Source: an uncultured Bacilli bacterium
GTDB taxonomy: Bacteria; Bacillota_I; Bacilli_A; RF39; UBA660
Reading direction: 5' to 3'
NCBI GenBank assembly: GCA_949841325.1
Contig: CATKZK010000008.1
Coordinates: 1-46,026 of the forward strand
Length of the DNA stretch: 46,026 bases
Each line of letters begins with the position of its first letter. Positions within the stretch are counted from its first letter, which is position 1. Of this stretch, positions 27,378-38,047 are shown piece after piece. The translations under genes and the position numbers were made by a program. The notes under the pieces are model-generated. The model worked only from the letters and a program-made list of their open reading frames with translations, had not been told where the DNA came from and made no database searches.

Positions 27378-28103
27378 CTACTTGCATTTTATAATGGACT
27401 CTAGAGCAAGAGTAATCATCGTGTTAAGTGAGGTTTCTCGATCCTTTGGACTTACGATGTGTTCTGGCTCATATTTTGAATCGACAATTGTTGCAAGCAT
27501 TGCAGCTTCTTTTTGGCAATATTTTGCAATATGCATAAGACCAAAGCCTTCCATTTCAACACATAAAAGTTCATCTTTAATAGGACATTTGTTGATAAGT
27601 GGAGAGATATCAACATAGACATCAAACACATCACTTGTATAAGTTGGACCTGTTTTAAGAGGAATTTGTAAATGATTTGCCGTATCTTGAATGATTTGGT
27701 TAAGCTGTATACTTGAGGAAATGTATTTTTCTTCTTTTTTTGTTAATGTAACATCAAACGAAGAATTTGAATAAGCTCCAGTTGATAAAATAACATCAAG
27801 TATCTTCGCATTTGGATGCATTGAACCAGCAGAACCAATGCGTATAATTTTTTCTACATGATAGAACTTATAGAGTTCATAAGCATAGATACCAATTGAG
27901 GGTATTCCCATACCATGACCCATAACTGTAATTTTTTCTCCCTTATAATATCCAGTATAGGCATACATATTCCGAACTGTATTCACAAGAATTGCATCAT
28001 CTAGAAAATGTTCAGCAATATATTTTGCCCTTAAAGGATCTCCTGGTAGCAAAACCAAAGGAGCAATATTTTCTTTATCCGTTTTAATATGTACGGGTTC
28101 CAT
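27378..28103 (-). CDS. deoD: Purine-nucleoside phosphorylase, DeoD type
   Basis: PGDPLRAKYIAE, TVRNMYAYTGYYKG, GHGMGIPSIGIYAYELYKFYHVEKIIRIGSAGS, LCVEMEGFGL. Confidence 0.95.
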   Translation of the reverse strand: MEPVHIKTDKENIAPLVLLPGDPLRAKYIAEHFLDDAILVNTVRNMYAYTGYYKGEKITVMGHGMGIPSIGIYAYELYKFYHVEKIIRIGSAGSMHPNAKILDVILSTGAYSNSSFDVTLTKKEEKYISSSIQLNQIIQDTANHLQIPLKTGPTYTSDVFDVYVDISPLINKCPIKDELLCVEMEGFGLMHIAKYCQKEAAMLATIVDSKYEPEHIVSPKDRETSLNTMITLALESIIKCK

Positions 28104-28196
28104 TTTCATCACCTATATTCATATTACCACAAAGTGTGGTATAATTGTCTTATAAAAAATTAAATTTTACGTATACTAAGAGTGAGAGGTGTCAAT

Positions 28197-29465
28197 ATGG
28201 TATATAAATTACATAAAAATGGATCATTCAATATTCATACAATTAAAACAGATCGCTTTAAAAATATTCAGATGGAAATTCTTTTTCGCAATAATCTAGA
28301 TGAGAAAAATGTACATAAACGAGTGGTTCTCTTTGATACCTTAATGGCATCAAGTAAAGAGTATAAAACAAAGAGAGATATCGCATTAAAATTAGAGGAT
28401 TTATATAATGCTTCTTGTTATGCTAGAACGACAAAAATTGGAGGCGAGGTTGTCTCTTCAATTACTTTAGACTTTTTAAATCCAAAATATGCAGAAGAAG
28501 AGTATTTAAGCGAAGTGATCAAACTTCCTTTTGATTTGATTTTTTCTCCTGATGTAACGAATAATGAATTTGCAAGTATTCCTTTGGAGAGTGTAAAATG
28601 TCAAGTCATTTCAGATATAAAAAATACGAAAGAAAACCCCAAGAAATTATCGATTCAAAAGGCGTTAGAAAAAGCTGTGCCCAAAAGTATATCTAGTATT
28701 CCTCTTACAGGAAAAGAAAGTGACATTCTAAGCATAACTCCTGCTAATTTATTTGAAGAATATACGAATATTTTAAAGCATGATTATATTGATATTTTTG
28801 TTATTGGAGATATTGACGTTGATAAGATGATTTCCGAAATTGTCAAATATGCTGCTTTTAATACCATAAAGACACATGAAATTGAAATGAATGTTTTAAA
28901 TGCACCACGAAAAAAGGCACAAGAAATCGAAGAAAAATCAGACTTTTCTCAATCACAGTTGGTGTATATACTAAATACATTGAATCTTACAGAAGAAGAA
29001 AAAAGGTATCCTTTTATTATTTACAATCTTATTTTAGGTGGAGGATCTTTAGAGACAAAATTGTATGGCCATTTAAGAGATGAACATTCACTCTGTTATA
29101 ATGTTTTAAGTCTATTTCAAAAGTATGATAATTTAGAAATCATTCAGACGGGAATTGACTATAAAAATATGAATCTTGCTAAAAAATTGATTAAAGAGAC
29201 TTTGCACGAAATGGAAAATTCTGTAACTGACGATGAAGTAAATCGGGCTATTTTGGCAGTCATTTCTGCTATTAATATTTCTCTTGATCGTCCTGAAAAG
29301 ATTATAGATCAATACTTTTTTGAATATTTAGGAAGTATTGAACCCATGGATGTTCGCATCGAAAAATTTAAAAAGGTGACAAAAGAAGAAGTTATGAAAA
29401 TTGCCAAAAAAGTAAAATTAAATACGATTTATGTTCTAAAAGGAGGGGAGAAGCATGAGAATTAA
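28197..29465 (+). CDS. M16 family peptidase-like protein (YfmF-like, no HxxEH)
   Basis: M16 fold-like sequence lacking zinc motif, adjacent to an M16 with HFLEH. Confidence 0.85.
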   Translation: MVYKLHKNGSFNIHTIKTDRFKNIQMEILFRNNLDEKNVHKRVVLFDTLMASSKEYKTKRDIALKLEDLYNASCYARTTKIGGEVVSSITLDFLNPKYAEEEYLSEVIKLPFDLIFSPDVTNNEFASIPLESVKCQVISDIKNTKENPKKLSIQKALEKAVPKSISSIPLTGKESDILSITPANLFEEYTNILKHDYIDIFVIGDIDVDKMISEIVKYAAFNTIKTHEIEMNVLNAPRKKAQEIEEKSDFSQSQLVYILNTLNLTEEEKRYPFIIYNLILGGGSLETKLYGHLRDEHSLCYNVLSLFQKYDNLEIIQTGIDYKNMNLAKKLIKETLHEMENSVTDDEVNRAILAVISAINISLDRPEKIIDQYFFEYLGSIEPMDVRIEKFKKVTKEEVMKIAKKVKLNTIYVLKGGEKHEN

Positions 29466-30768
29466 AATAGCAGGAATCGAAGAAGAACTTATAAAAGAGA
29501 CTTTAGATAATGGGCTGGATGTTTATCTTCTACCAAATGAACATGTTAAAAACTACTACTTAACTTTTAATACAAAATTTGGCTCTTTGCATACCCAATT
29601 TAAAAAAGAAAGCGCTAGTAGCTATGTTAAAATACCAAATGGTGTTGCCCATTTTTTAGAACATCTTACTTTTTATATGGAAAATGAGGATGCTTCTACG
29701 CATTATGCTGATATGGGCGCGATGTCCAATGCTTATACGAATTTTGATGTAACTTGTTATGAAGTTTTTGGTTATAATCACTTTAAAGAAAATTTAGAAT
29801 ACTTGCTTGATTTCGTACAAACTCCTTTTTACAATGCCAAAATGGTAGAAGCAGAAAAAGGCATTATTACAGAAGAAGTGAGAATGTATGAGGATAGTCC
29901 AGCCATGCAGCTTCCTTTTGCTTTATATCGAAATTTATTTGAAAAAGATAATCATCGATTTTTAATCGCAGGAGAAGTAGAAGATGTGAAGAAGACAACG
30001 TTGAAAGATATTGAAAATGCTTACAAAACTTTTTATCATCCATCTAATATGTTTGTCATTATTACGGGTAATTTTAATGCTGAAGAGGCACTTGCTATTA
30101 TTACAGAAAATCAGGCAAAGAAAAAGTTTACATCACCATTTAAGATTAAGAAAAAAGAATCAAAGGAACCAATCAAGGTAGTAAAAGAATTTGAAAGTAT
30201 TGAAACGACTGTTGAGATTCCTAAAGTGAACATTGGCTTAAAGATTCCTAAAGCGTATTTTAAAGCATTAGGACTTTCAGAAGTAGAAACCAATCTCTAT
30301 ATAAGCTTTATTATGAATACGAATTTTGGCATTTCTAGTGAAGTAAGAGATCAATTAATCAGTGGCAATATAATGACAGAGGGCATTGATTTTTCTAAAT
30401 TTATGACAAAAGATTATTATATATTAGAGTTAGCAGCAGAAACACCTTATCCAGAACGATATATTTCCATTATGAAAGAGAAGTTAAAAAAGGTCACGAT
30501 TACAAAAGAGGAATTTAGTCGCAAGAAAAAGGTTGCGATAAGTAATTTCATTCTTTCATTTGATAATATTGAAGTAATGAATGAAAGCATTCAAATGGAT
30601 ATCTTATATTTTGGAGAATTTCAAAATAAAATCTATGATATTTATAAAAATTTGCAATTTGATAAATGTAAGGAAGTAGCAAAAAAGATCAATAGTAAAA
30701 ATATGTCGATTGTCGTTTTGCGTCCTTTTGATAAAAAAAATGAAAAAGATGAAGCCAAAGATGAGTAA
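29455..30768 (+). CDS. M16 family zinc peptidase (YfmH-like)
   Basis: GVAHFLEHLTFYM motif; MSNAYTNFDVTCYEVFG; EKGIITEEVRMYEDSP. Confidence 0.92.
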   Translation: MRIKIAGIEEELIKETLDNGLDVYLLPNEHVKNYYLTFNTKFGSLHTQFKKESASSYVKIPNGVAHFLEHLTFYMENEDASTHYADMGAMSNAYTNFDVTCYEVFGYNHFKENLEYLLDFVQTPFYNAKMVEAEKGIITEEVRMYEDSPAMQLPFALYRNLFEKDNHRFLIAGEVEDVKKTTLKDIENAYKTFYHPSNMFVIITGNFNAEEALAIITENQAKKKFTSPFKIKKKESKEPIKVVKEFESIETTVEIPKVNIGLKIPKAYFKALGLSEVETNLYISFIMNTNFGISSEVRDQLISGNIMTEGIDFSKFMTKDYYILELAAETPYPERYISIMKEKLKKVTITKEEFSRKKKVAISNFILSFDNIEVMNESIQMDILYFGEFQNKIYDIYKNLQFDKCKEVAKKINSKNMSIVVLRPFDKKNEKDEAKDE

Positions 30769-30811
30769 TTTGGCTTTTTTTTGTGTATATAACTTATAGG
30801 AGGTGAAAAAT

Positions 30812-31495
30812 TTGAAAATAAGAGAATTACTTGAGAGTAAGGCTTTTCGAATCGCGGGTGGAATCCTCTTTTTTCTTATAGGAATGCTTCTTTTGTTTTT
30901 TTATGAAAGACAGGAATCAACCTTAGAGGAAGAAAATGTCGCCGTTTCTTTTGATCAAGAGAAAAAGAGTACAGAACAGATTCACGATACTTTTTATGTC
31001 GATATAAAGGGTGCCGTAAAAAAGCCAGGAGTTTATGCCATGAAATCGGGAAGTATCGTAAATGATGTCATCAAAGAAGCAGGTGGACTTACGAAAAATG
31101 CTGTCACTTCAAATATTAATTTATCTAAACAAGTAACCAACGAAATGGTCATTTATGTTTTTACAAAAAATCAAATCAAAAAGACGACAACACCCGTTTT
31201 AAACGACGTTCCTTGTGTCTGTGAAACGATTGAAGTGAATCAATGCATCCAAGATACGACTGGAGGAAATGGCAATGCAAGTGATAATGAGACGAGCAAG
31301 AAAGCGAAAAAAGTAAATCTCAATACAGCGAGTAAAGAAGAACTTATGACGGTTTCTGGAATAGGGGAATCTAAAGCTGAGGCAATTATTGCCTATCGTA
31401 GTGAACAGAAATTTACAACAATTGAAGAGATAAAAAATGTGAGTGGAATAGGAGATGCTTTATTTGCTAAGATTAAAGACTATATTACAGTATAA
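30812..31495 (+). CDS. comEA: ComEA competence DNA-binding protein
   Basis: TM + SLBB (VDIKGAVKKPGVYAMKSGSIVNDVIKEAGGLT) + HhH (VNLNTASKEELMTVSGIGESKAEAIIAYR). Confidence 0.93.
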   Translation: MKIRELLESKAFRIAGGILFFLIGMLLLFFYERQESTLEEENVAVSFDQEKKSTEQIHDTFYVDIKGAVKKPGVYAMKSGSIVNDVIKEAGGLTKNAVTSNINLSKQVTNEMVIYVFTKNQIKKTTTPVLNDVPCVCETIEVNQCIQDTTGGNGNASDNETSKKAKKVNLNTASKEELMTVSGIGESKAEAIIAYRSEQKFTTIEEIKNVSGIGDALFAKIKDYITV

Positions 31496-33509
31496 TTGGA
31501 TCTATGTTCTTTTATTACTCATAGCCATTTTCTTTTCTTATTGTTTCTTGAATCGTGGGTATTCTTCTCTTTACCATGAAAATGAAGTTTTATTTACGGG
31601 AACCGTTCTTTCTACAAAATTAGATGGAGATAAATTTACTTTTCTTTTAAAGGGAAAAGAGAAACTTATCTGTACGTATTATCTAGATAAAGAGGAAAAG
31701 GTTCGTTACTATGATTCTTTTGCCTTAGGTCAAAAAGTTCAAGTGACGGGAAAACTGAGTCGGCCACTTCACAATACGATTCCAAATACATTTGATTACC
31801 ATGATTATCTAAAATATCAAGGTATTCATTATCTTGTTAGCGTAGAAAAAATAGAAATAATGGATACAAAGATTTCTATTTTTTATATGATAAAGAACGC
31901 TTTGATAAATTATTTAAAACAATTTAAAAGTGTCTCCTATTTGCAAATGTTTATTCTAGGAAACAAAAACTTTTTAGAAGAGGAAACATATGAACAATAT
32001 CAAAATTTAGGAATATCACATATCTTTGCTATTTCTGGAATGCATATTTCTTTACTTATCGCATTACTTTTTAAATTGTTAAAGAAATTGCGAGAAGGGA
32101 TGCGTTATTTTATCGTGATTATTTTTCTGTTATTTTATGTTTTCTTAACCAATTATACTGCCAGTGTATTGAGGAGTGTAACTTTCTTTATTTTTCTTTA
32201 TCTAAATAAAAAATGGTCATGGAATTTAAAAACCATTTCTTGCTATCTTTTAACTATTTCTTTTTTGCTTTTTATAAAGCCTGCATTTTTATATGATATT
32301 GGTTTTCGTTATTCTTCTTTAGTTTCTTTTTCTCTCGTCTGTTATTCTTCTTTACTTAAAGGAAATTATGTCGTGGTCTTATTAAAAGTTTCTCTTCTCG
32401 CCTTTCTTTTTAGTTTGCCGATTACAGTCACTCAAAACTTTGAAATTAATGTGTTATCTATTTTTTATAATTTGCTTTTTGTTCCTCTCATTAGTTTTAT
32501 TGTGTATCCTCTTAATCTTCTTGTATTCATTGTAAGACCTTTAGATCCGCTTTTATATCTGTTGCTACAATTTATTGAAAAACTTGCGAAGTGTTTACCT
32601 ATTTGTTCACTTATTATTCCCAAGTTCTCTTGGATAAGTATCATTTTTTATTACACTAACTTGTTCTTTTTTTTAAAGTCTTATCAAAAAAAGTATATCC
32701 TCTTTCTGATAATGTTTATAAGTGTTCTTAAAGTTATCCCTATGCTAAATTGTTCTTATCTAATAACATTTCTTGATGTAGGGCAAGGGGACTGTGCAAT
32801 TATCAATTACAAAGGAGAGACCGTTATGATTGATACAGGAGGAAAAGTAAGTTTTAAAGAGGAATCCTGGAAAAAGAAAAAACAATATGCGATGGGGAAG
32901 AGTATTCTTACTTATCTAAAAAGTAAGGGAATTACGCATCTTGATTATTTGATATTAACACACGGGGATCAAGATCATTTGGGAGAGGCAGAGTATCTTT
33001 TAAAACATTTCCAAGTAAAGAATGTTATCCTCAATAAGGGAGAGTGGAATGCCGCCGAAAAGCGAATTGCTAAAAAAGCCAAAATCGTGACCTCTTATCG
33101 TGGGAAAATACCTTTAACTTTTTTAGATACGGGTATTCTATATGACAATGAAAATGACAATAGTCTTCTTATCCATTTAAGAAGTGATGCCTATCAATTT
33201 CTTTTTATGGGGGATGCTTCTTGTAAAGTAGAAGAGGATCTTATTCAAAAAGTGAACTTAAAAATAGATGTCCTTAAATTAGGACATCATGGAAGTAAAA
33301 CATCGACAGGAGAAGTATTATTAAAAAGCATAGAGCCAAAGCTTGCTATTATTTCTAGTGGACGAAACAATCGTTTTAAACATCCACATCAAGAGACTTT
33401 AGACATTTTAAAAAAAGCGAGTGTTCCTTATCTGAACACTCAAGAGATGGGTAGTATCGAATTTATAATAAAAGGAACTCATCTCAAAAAAAGATTTTGC
33501 ATACCATAA
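31455..33509 (+). CDS. comEC: ComEC/Rec2 family competence protein
   Basis: LGISHIFAISGMHISLL; LDVGQGDCAIINY; THGDQDHLGEAEYLL; LGHHGSKTSTGE. Confidence 0.93.
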   Translation: MLYLLRLKTILQYNWIYVLLLLIAIFFSYCFLNRGYSSLYHENEVLFTGTVLSTKLDGDKFTFLLKGKEKLICTYYLDKEEKVRYYDSFALGQKVQVTGKLSRPLHNTIPNTFDYHDYLKYQGIHYLVSVEKIEIMDTKISIFYMIKNALINYLKQFKSVSYLQMFILGNKNFLEEETYEQYQNLGISHIFAISGMHISLLIALLFKLLKKLREGMRYFIVIIFLLFYVFLTNYTASVLRSVTFFIFLYLNKKWSWNLKTISCYLLTISFLLFIKPAFLYDIGFRYSSLVSFSLVCYSSLLKGNYVVVLLKVSLLAFLFSLPITVTQNFEINVLSIFYNLLFVPLISFIVYPLNLLVFIVRPLDPLLYLLLQFIEKLAKCLPICSLIIPKFSWISIIFYYTNLFFFLKSYQKKYILFLIMFISVLKVIPMLNCSYLITFLDVGQGDCAIINYKGETVMIDTGGKVSFKEESWKKKKQYAMGKSILTYLKSKGITHLDYLILTHGDQDHLGEAEYLLKHFQVKNVILNKGEWNAAEKRIAKKAKIVTSYRGKIPLTFLDTGILYDNENDNSLLIHLRSDAYQFLFMGDASCKVEEDLIQKVNLKIDVLKLGHHGSKTSTGEVLLKSIEPKLAIISSGRNNRFKHPHQETLDILKKASVPYLNTQEMGSIEFIIKGTHLKKRFCIP

Positions 33510-33524
33510 AGATCTGATTCCCTC

Positions 33525-34298
33525 TTATTTTGTAACGATATCTAATATATGAGCACTGGCACCTAGCATGTCAGAACGTTCGCAAATGATAAAATGATAT
33601 TCCATAAACCGTTCAAAAGTTTCATCGTCCATTTTATTTAGTGTACTGCGTAAATAATTGGCTGGGCCATCAGGTGTTATAATCTTTAATCGTTTTAAAC
33701 CAACCTTTTGATTTAAAACGTCGATATCTTCTAAGCGAACGACACTATAAAGGGAGTTATCCCAGTCTGTAATATGGAACTGGTTATCTACCATTCCTTT
33801 TTTTATTGCTTCTTCTATTTTTCCCTCTTTAAAACCATGTGTAATAACACAGTAGTCGTTCATAAAGTAGTTAATAAGAAGAACACCACTAGGTTTTAAA
33901 ACGCGCTTAGCTTCTTTTAGTGCTTGCACTTTTTCCTCTTCAGTAAGCAAGTGGTACATCGGGCCAAAGAGTAAAATAACTTCATAAGAATCATTTTCAA
34001 ATTGCTTTAAATCTAAAGCATTTCCCAAATGAGTATGAACATTAGGTCCGTTTTTTTCAATCACCCTTAGATTATGTTTGACAAGTTCTAAAGCATCAAC
34101 ATGATAATGCATTGAAAGAGGAATCGAATATTTCCCAGTGCCCGCTCCAATATCTAGAATACGTGGTTTTTCAAACTGTTTTAAAGCCTCTTCAATATAG
34201 TGCATACAAGTGCGATATTCTACTTGACCGTGTCGTGTATTGAGGCGCTTATCTTCATTAAATTTATTATAATAGGCAATTAACTCTTCTGTATTCAT
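33525..34298 (-). CDS. Class I SAM-dependent methyltransferase
   Basis: RILDIGAGTGKYSIPLS; LFGPMYHLLTEEEKVQALKEAKRVLKPSGVLLINY. Confidence 0.92.
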   Translation of the reverse strand: MNTEELIAYYNKFNEDKRLNTRHGQVEYRTCMHYIEEALKQFEKPRILDIGAGTGKYSIPLSMHYHVDALELVKHNLRVIEKNGPNVHTHLGNALDLKQFENDSYEVILLFGPMYHLLTEEEKVQALKEAKRVLKPSGVLLINYFMNDYCVITHGFKEGKIEEAIKKGMVDNQFHITDWDNSLYSVVRLEDIDVLNQKVGLKRLKIITPDGPANYLRSTLNKMDDETFERFMEYHFIICERSDMLGASAHILDIVTK

Positions 34299-34406
34299 CT
34301 TATTACTCCCAACATTTCCTTATTATAATATAGGTTGATGAAAATAAAAAGATAGTAAAGATAAAATTTCTTTGGTAAGATACAGATAGTGAATGGGAGG
34401 TTTACG

Positions 34407-35066
34407 ATGAAAAAATATGTTGTATTAGACTTTGGTGGAGTTTTAGCTAAACCAACGAGTGGGAATTGGTTTGTTACTCCTGAGATTATACGTACTGTTA
34501 AAAAGGAAAGAGTAAAAGACTTGATGGAAGCGGCTTCCTCTTACAATGAAATCATTTCAAGACCTTTACGTACAGAGGATGAAGAATATGAGATGTTTTA
34601 TGAATATTATCAAGAATTATTTCAAAAAATCAACTATTCTGTTCCTGATACACTTTTAAAACATTTTGCAGCAGATACAACTTATTCAAGTGAAAAGTGT
34701 ACTTTTTATGATGGAATAAAAGAGGAGTTAGCCATGCTAGAAAGCGAATATACACTGTTGCTTTTAAGTGATAATTGGCCTTGTGGAATGCGAATCTTAA
34801 AAGAAGGAAACTTAATTCAATATTTTAAAAGAATCTATATTTCATCTATTTATGGGACTGTGAAAAAAGACGGCACATTTTTTGAATATCCAATCCATGA
34901 TTTTAATATAAAGGAAAATGAAGCTATTTTTATTGATGATAATGAAACCCTTTTAGAGGTGGGCGAAACTTATGGATTTCAGGGTATGTTAATGGATAGA
35001 AGTGAAAAGGTAAAAACTTCAAAATACAAAATATTAAAGAATTTAAAGGGAATTGAAAGAGCATGA
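34407..35066 (+). CDS. HAD family hydrolase
   Basis: VVLDFGGVLA; LLLLSDNW; EAIFIDDNETLLEVGETYGFQGM. Confidence 0.88.
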   Translation: MKKYVVLDFGGVLAKPTSGNWFVTPEIIRTVKKERVKDLMEAASSYNEIISRPLRTEDEEYEMFYEYYQELFQKINYSVPDTLLKHFAADTTYSSEKCTFYDGIKEELAMLESEYTLLLLSDNWPCGMRILKEGNLIQYFKRIYISSIYGTVKKDGTFFEYPIHDFNIKENEAIFIDDNETLLEVGETYGFQGMLMDRSEKVKTSKYKILKNLKGIERA

Positions 35067-35563
35067 AAGTGGAGCATAGTTTAAAACCAATTTATGCTGC
35101 TTCTTCAAAAGTTCTCATTTTAGGGACGATGCCCTCTGTTATCTCACGAGAAAAGAATTTTTATTATGCCCATCCACGAAATCGCTTTTGGAAAGTTTTA
35201 AGTCGCGTTTATCAAGAAGAAATAGCAGAGAATATTGCAGATAGAAAAGCATTTTTAAAGAGGCATCATATTGCTTTATTTGACTGTCTTAAAAGTTGTG
35301 AAATAAAAAAGTCAAGTGATGCGTCTATTAAAGAACCTGTTCCCAATGACTTAAGGCCAATACTCAAAAACTCTTCGATTAAAATGATTTTTACGACAGG
35401 AAATCAAGCGCATTTGCTTTATCAAAAATTTCTAAAGAAAGATACAGGAATAGAAGATATTTTACTGCCAAGTCCATCTCCTGCTAACTGTCCAAAGGGC
35501 ATTGAAAAACTGTTATTTGAAAAGTATTCAAAGATAAAAGAATATACAGATAACCCACTATAA
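35063..35563 (+). CDS. DNA-deoxyinosine glycosylase (UDG superfamily)
   Basis: VLILGTMPSVIS...FYYAHPRNRFWKVL; LLPSPSPAN. Confidence 0.88.
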   Translation: MKVEHSLKPIYAASSKVLILGTMPSVISREKNFYYAHPRNRFWKVLSRVYQEEIAENIADRKAFLKRHHIALFDCLKSCEIKKSSDASIKEPVPNDLRPILKNSSIKMIFTTGNQAHLLYQKFLKKDTGIEDILLPSPSPANCPKGIEKLLFEKYSKIKEYTDNPL

Positions 35564-35680
35564 ACCAACTGTAAAAGACCCTAAATTTTTCTTTTATTTC
35601 AAAATGAATTATGATACGATGATATTGTTGGTGTAAGGCTACGTCTAGTCAATAAAAATTAAAATATAAGGAGTGTTTCT

Positions 35681-36055
35681 ATGGTTAATGGCGATTATAA
35701 ACTACCTATATTTGAATATATGACTCAAGAAAGAGACATCATTCCTTTAGAGAAAAGCTTTTATGATTTAGGAGAATATACGGAAGAGGAGATTGCAAAT
35801 ACCTATGAAATTTATAAACAACTATATGAGGAAATTCATGCGATCTCTTATAACTCTTTAAATACCCTTTTAGAAAAGTTTTTTCTTATCAAAGTAAGTA
35901 TATCAAAACATTTAGGACTTTATATAAAAGAGATTAACCCAACAGAAATAGAACTGATTCATATAGAACAGTTAATAAGCAAAAGAATAGAAGAACTTCA
36001 CATTGTCAAAACGAGTAAAGCTTTTGAACGAAGTATGGCGTTTATTTTAAAATAA
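35681..36055 (+). CDS. Hypothetical protein, 124 aa
   Basis: ORF with RBS (aaggagtg); no recognisable motif. Confidence 0.6.
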   Translation: MVNGDYKLPIFEYMTQERDIIPLEKSFYDLGEYTEEEIANTYEIYKQLYEEIHAISYNSLNTLLEKFFLIKVSISKHLGLYIKEINPTEIELIHIEQLISKRIEELHIVKTSKAFERSMAFILK

Positions 36056-36073
36056 ACAAATAAAAAAGAAAGC

Positions 36074-36328
36074 TTAAAAGTCGCTTTCTTGCTCGTCTTC
36101 CTCAAAGAGAAGGCTAATATCGATGCCTAGTGCTTTTGAAAGAGAATATATCGTCGCTAAAGAAAAAGTTTGATGATAATTTGGACTTTCAATATTTCCG
36201 ATGAATTGAGTTGAAAAGCCACACCTTGAGGCGACATCAAACTTAGAAATTCCCAATTGCTTGCGATATTTTTTAAAATTTTTGCTAACTAACTCGTAGA
36301 TGTAATTTTCATCTTCTTTATTAAACAT
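36074..36328 (-). CDS. XRE-family HTH protein
   Basis: YRKQLGISKFDVASRCGFSTQFIGNIESPNYHQTFSLATIYSLSKALGIDISLLF. Confidence 0.85.
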   Translation of the reverse strand: MFNKEDENYIYELVSKNFKKYRKQLGISKFDVASRCGFSTQFIGNIESPNYHQTFSLATIYSLSKALGIDISLLFEEDEQESDF

Positions 36329-36438
36329 GTGCATCACCAATAATGATATTATAAATGAAAAAGCATGATTTTGCACGCAAAAGTTGAAAAATATTTAAAT
36401 AATGGTATAATGAATTTAAATTTTGTGAGGTGTTTAAA

Positions 36439-37905
36439 TTGAAAAAAAAGGTGGTCTTAGGGTTAAAGTGGGGAATAATAGCGATTGTCTTATTGTTATC
36501 AATTCTATTTTTTAGAAATATTATAAAACTTGATGTCGTTCCAATGAAATATTTAGTGTTATTAGGTTTTGTTTTAGCTCTTTTAAATATAGTAGGGGGC
36601 TTAAGCTTATTCTTTAAAAAGATATGGCTTAGAACATTTACTGTTTTGTCTTATGGATTTTTACTTGGTTTTTCTTTAATTGGGGGGCATTATGCTAAAA
36701 TGACGAATCAATTTTTTGATGAGGGATTTTCTAATTATAAAGTTGAATTGACGACTTATCATGTTATCGTTAGATCAGCAAGTGAGGAAAGTGCATTAGC
36801 AGAACTAGAAAATAAAAGTATGGCGTATTATACCTTCTTTAATGAGCCAGAAAAAGTAATTAAGACTATATCAAATCAAGTAAATAATATTTCTTTTTTA
36901 CCACATGATGATTTGTATGATACTTTTATTAACTTTTTAGTTGGACAGTATGATTCTTTGATTGTAACAGATAGTATATTAGATATTTTAAGTGAAGATT
37001 ATAAAAACTTAGATGAACGCATAAAGATTCTTTATACATTTGAAATTGAAGCTAAAGTAAATAATACAGAAGAAAAAGTAGAAGAAGAAATTCCTAAAGT
37101 CGAGAATAATGCAATTTTAAAGGGTGATAATTTTAATATTTATATTTCAGGAAGTGATTCGAGAAGTACTAAAATTGCCAATAAGTCTAGAAGTGACGTT
37201 AACATGGTTGTTTCCATTAATAAGAAAACAAGAACGGTTTTATTGACTTCTATACCAAGAGATTACTATGTAATGGTACATGGACAAACTGGTTTAAAAG
37301 ATAAATTAACACATGCGGGAATTTATGGACTTGAACGCAGTAAACAAACTGTAGAAGATTTATTTGATATTAACATCGATTATTCGATTAAATTAGGTTT
37401 TTCCTCTGTTGTCGAACTTGTCGATTTAGTAGGGGGAATTGATATCCATAGTGATACCTCATTTGACTCTTATCATATTCCTGGATGGCATGTTAATAAG
37501 GGAGTCAATCACATGGATGGAGCAAAAGCACTTGCTTATGCTAGGGAACGCTACGCATATGCGAGTGGAGACCGGCATCGTATATTGAATCAACAACAAG
37601 TATTAGAAGCAACCTTTAAAAAACTATCTACAAGTAAAAACTTATTACTTCATTATGATGAACTTCTTAATTCTTTAAGTAAACTCTATATTACAGATAT
37701 TCCAAAAGAAGAGATTACTTCCCTTGTGAAAATGCAACTTGAAGATATGTCTTCATGGACTTTTTTAAGTAGTACTGTTGATGGAACAGGAAAAATGGCT
37801 CCTACTCATGTTGCACCAAAGACCAATCTATATGTGATGGAACCAAATGAAGCGACAGTTACAAAGGCTCGAAATAAAATGAAAGAAGTTTTAGAGGCAA
37901 AATAA
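36439..37905 (+). CDS. LytR-CpsA-Psr (LCP) family protein
   Basis: SGSDSRSTKIANKSRSDVNMVVSINKKTRTVLLTSIPRDYYV; LVDLVGGIDI; AKALAYARERYAYASGDRHRILNQQQVLEA. Confidence 0.93.
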   Translation: MKKKVVLGLKWGIIAIVLLLSILFFRNIIKLDVVPMKYLVLLGFVLALLNIVGGLSLFFKKIWLRTFTVLSYGFLLGFSLIGGHYAKMTNQFFDEGFSNYKVELTTYHVIVRSASEESALAELENKSMAYYTFFNEPEKVIKTISNQVNNISFLPHDDLYDTFINFLVGQYDSLIVTDSILDILSEDYKNLDERIKILYTFEIEAKVNNTEEKVEEEIPKVENNAILKGDNFNIYISGSDSRSTKIANKSRSDVNMVVSINKKTRTVLLTSIPRDYYVMVHGQTGLKDKLTHAGIYGLERSKQTVEDLFDINIDYSIKLGFSSVVELVDLVGGIDIHSDTSFDSYHIPGWHVNKGVNHMDGAKALAYARERYAYASGDRHRILNQQQVLEATFKKLSTSKNLLLHYDELLNSLSKLYITDIPKEEITSLVKMQLEDMSSWTFLSSTVDGTGKMAPTHVAPKTNLYVMEPNEATVTKARNKMKEVLEAK

Positions 37906-38047
37906 ATGTCCTTTAGAAATAATTGAAAAGAGAAGATTTTCTCTTTTTTTGTGTTACTATATGCATTTTTAAAGGTCCTTATTTTACTTGATTAAATCAA
38001 AAAAATATGCTAGAGTATATGGCAATTTCAAAAAGGGGGAAATATAT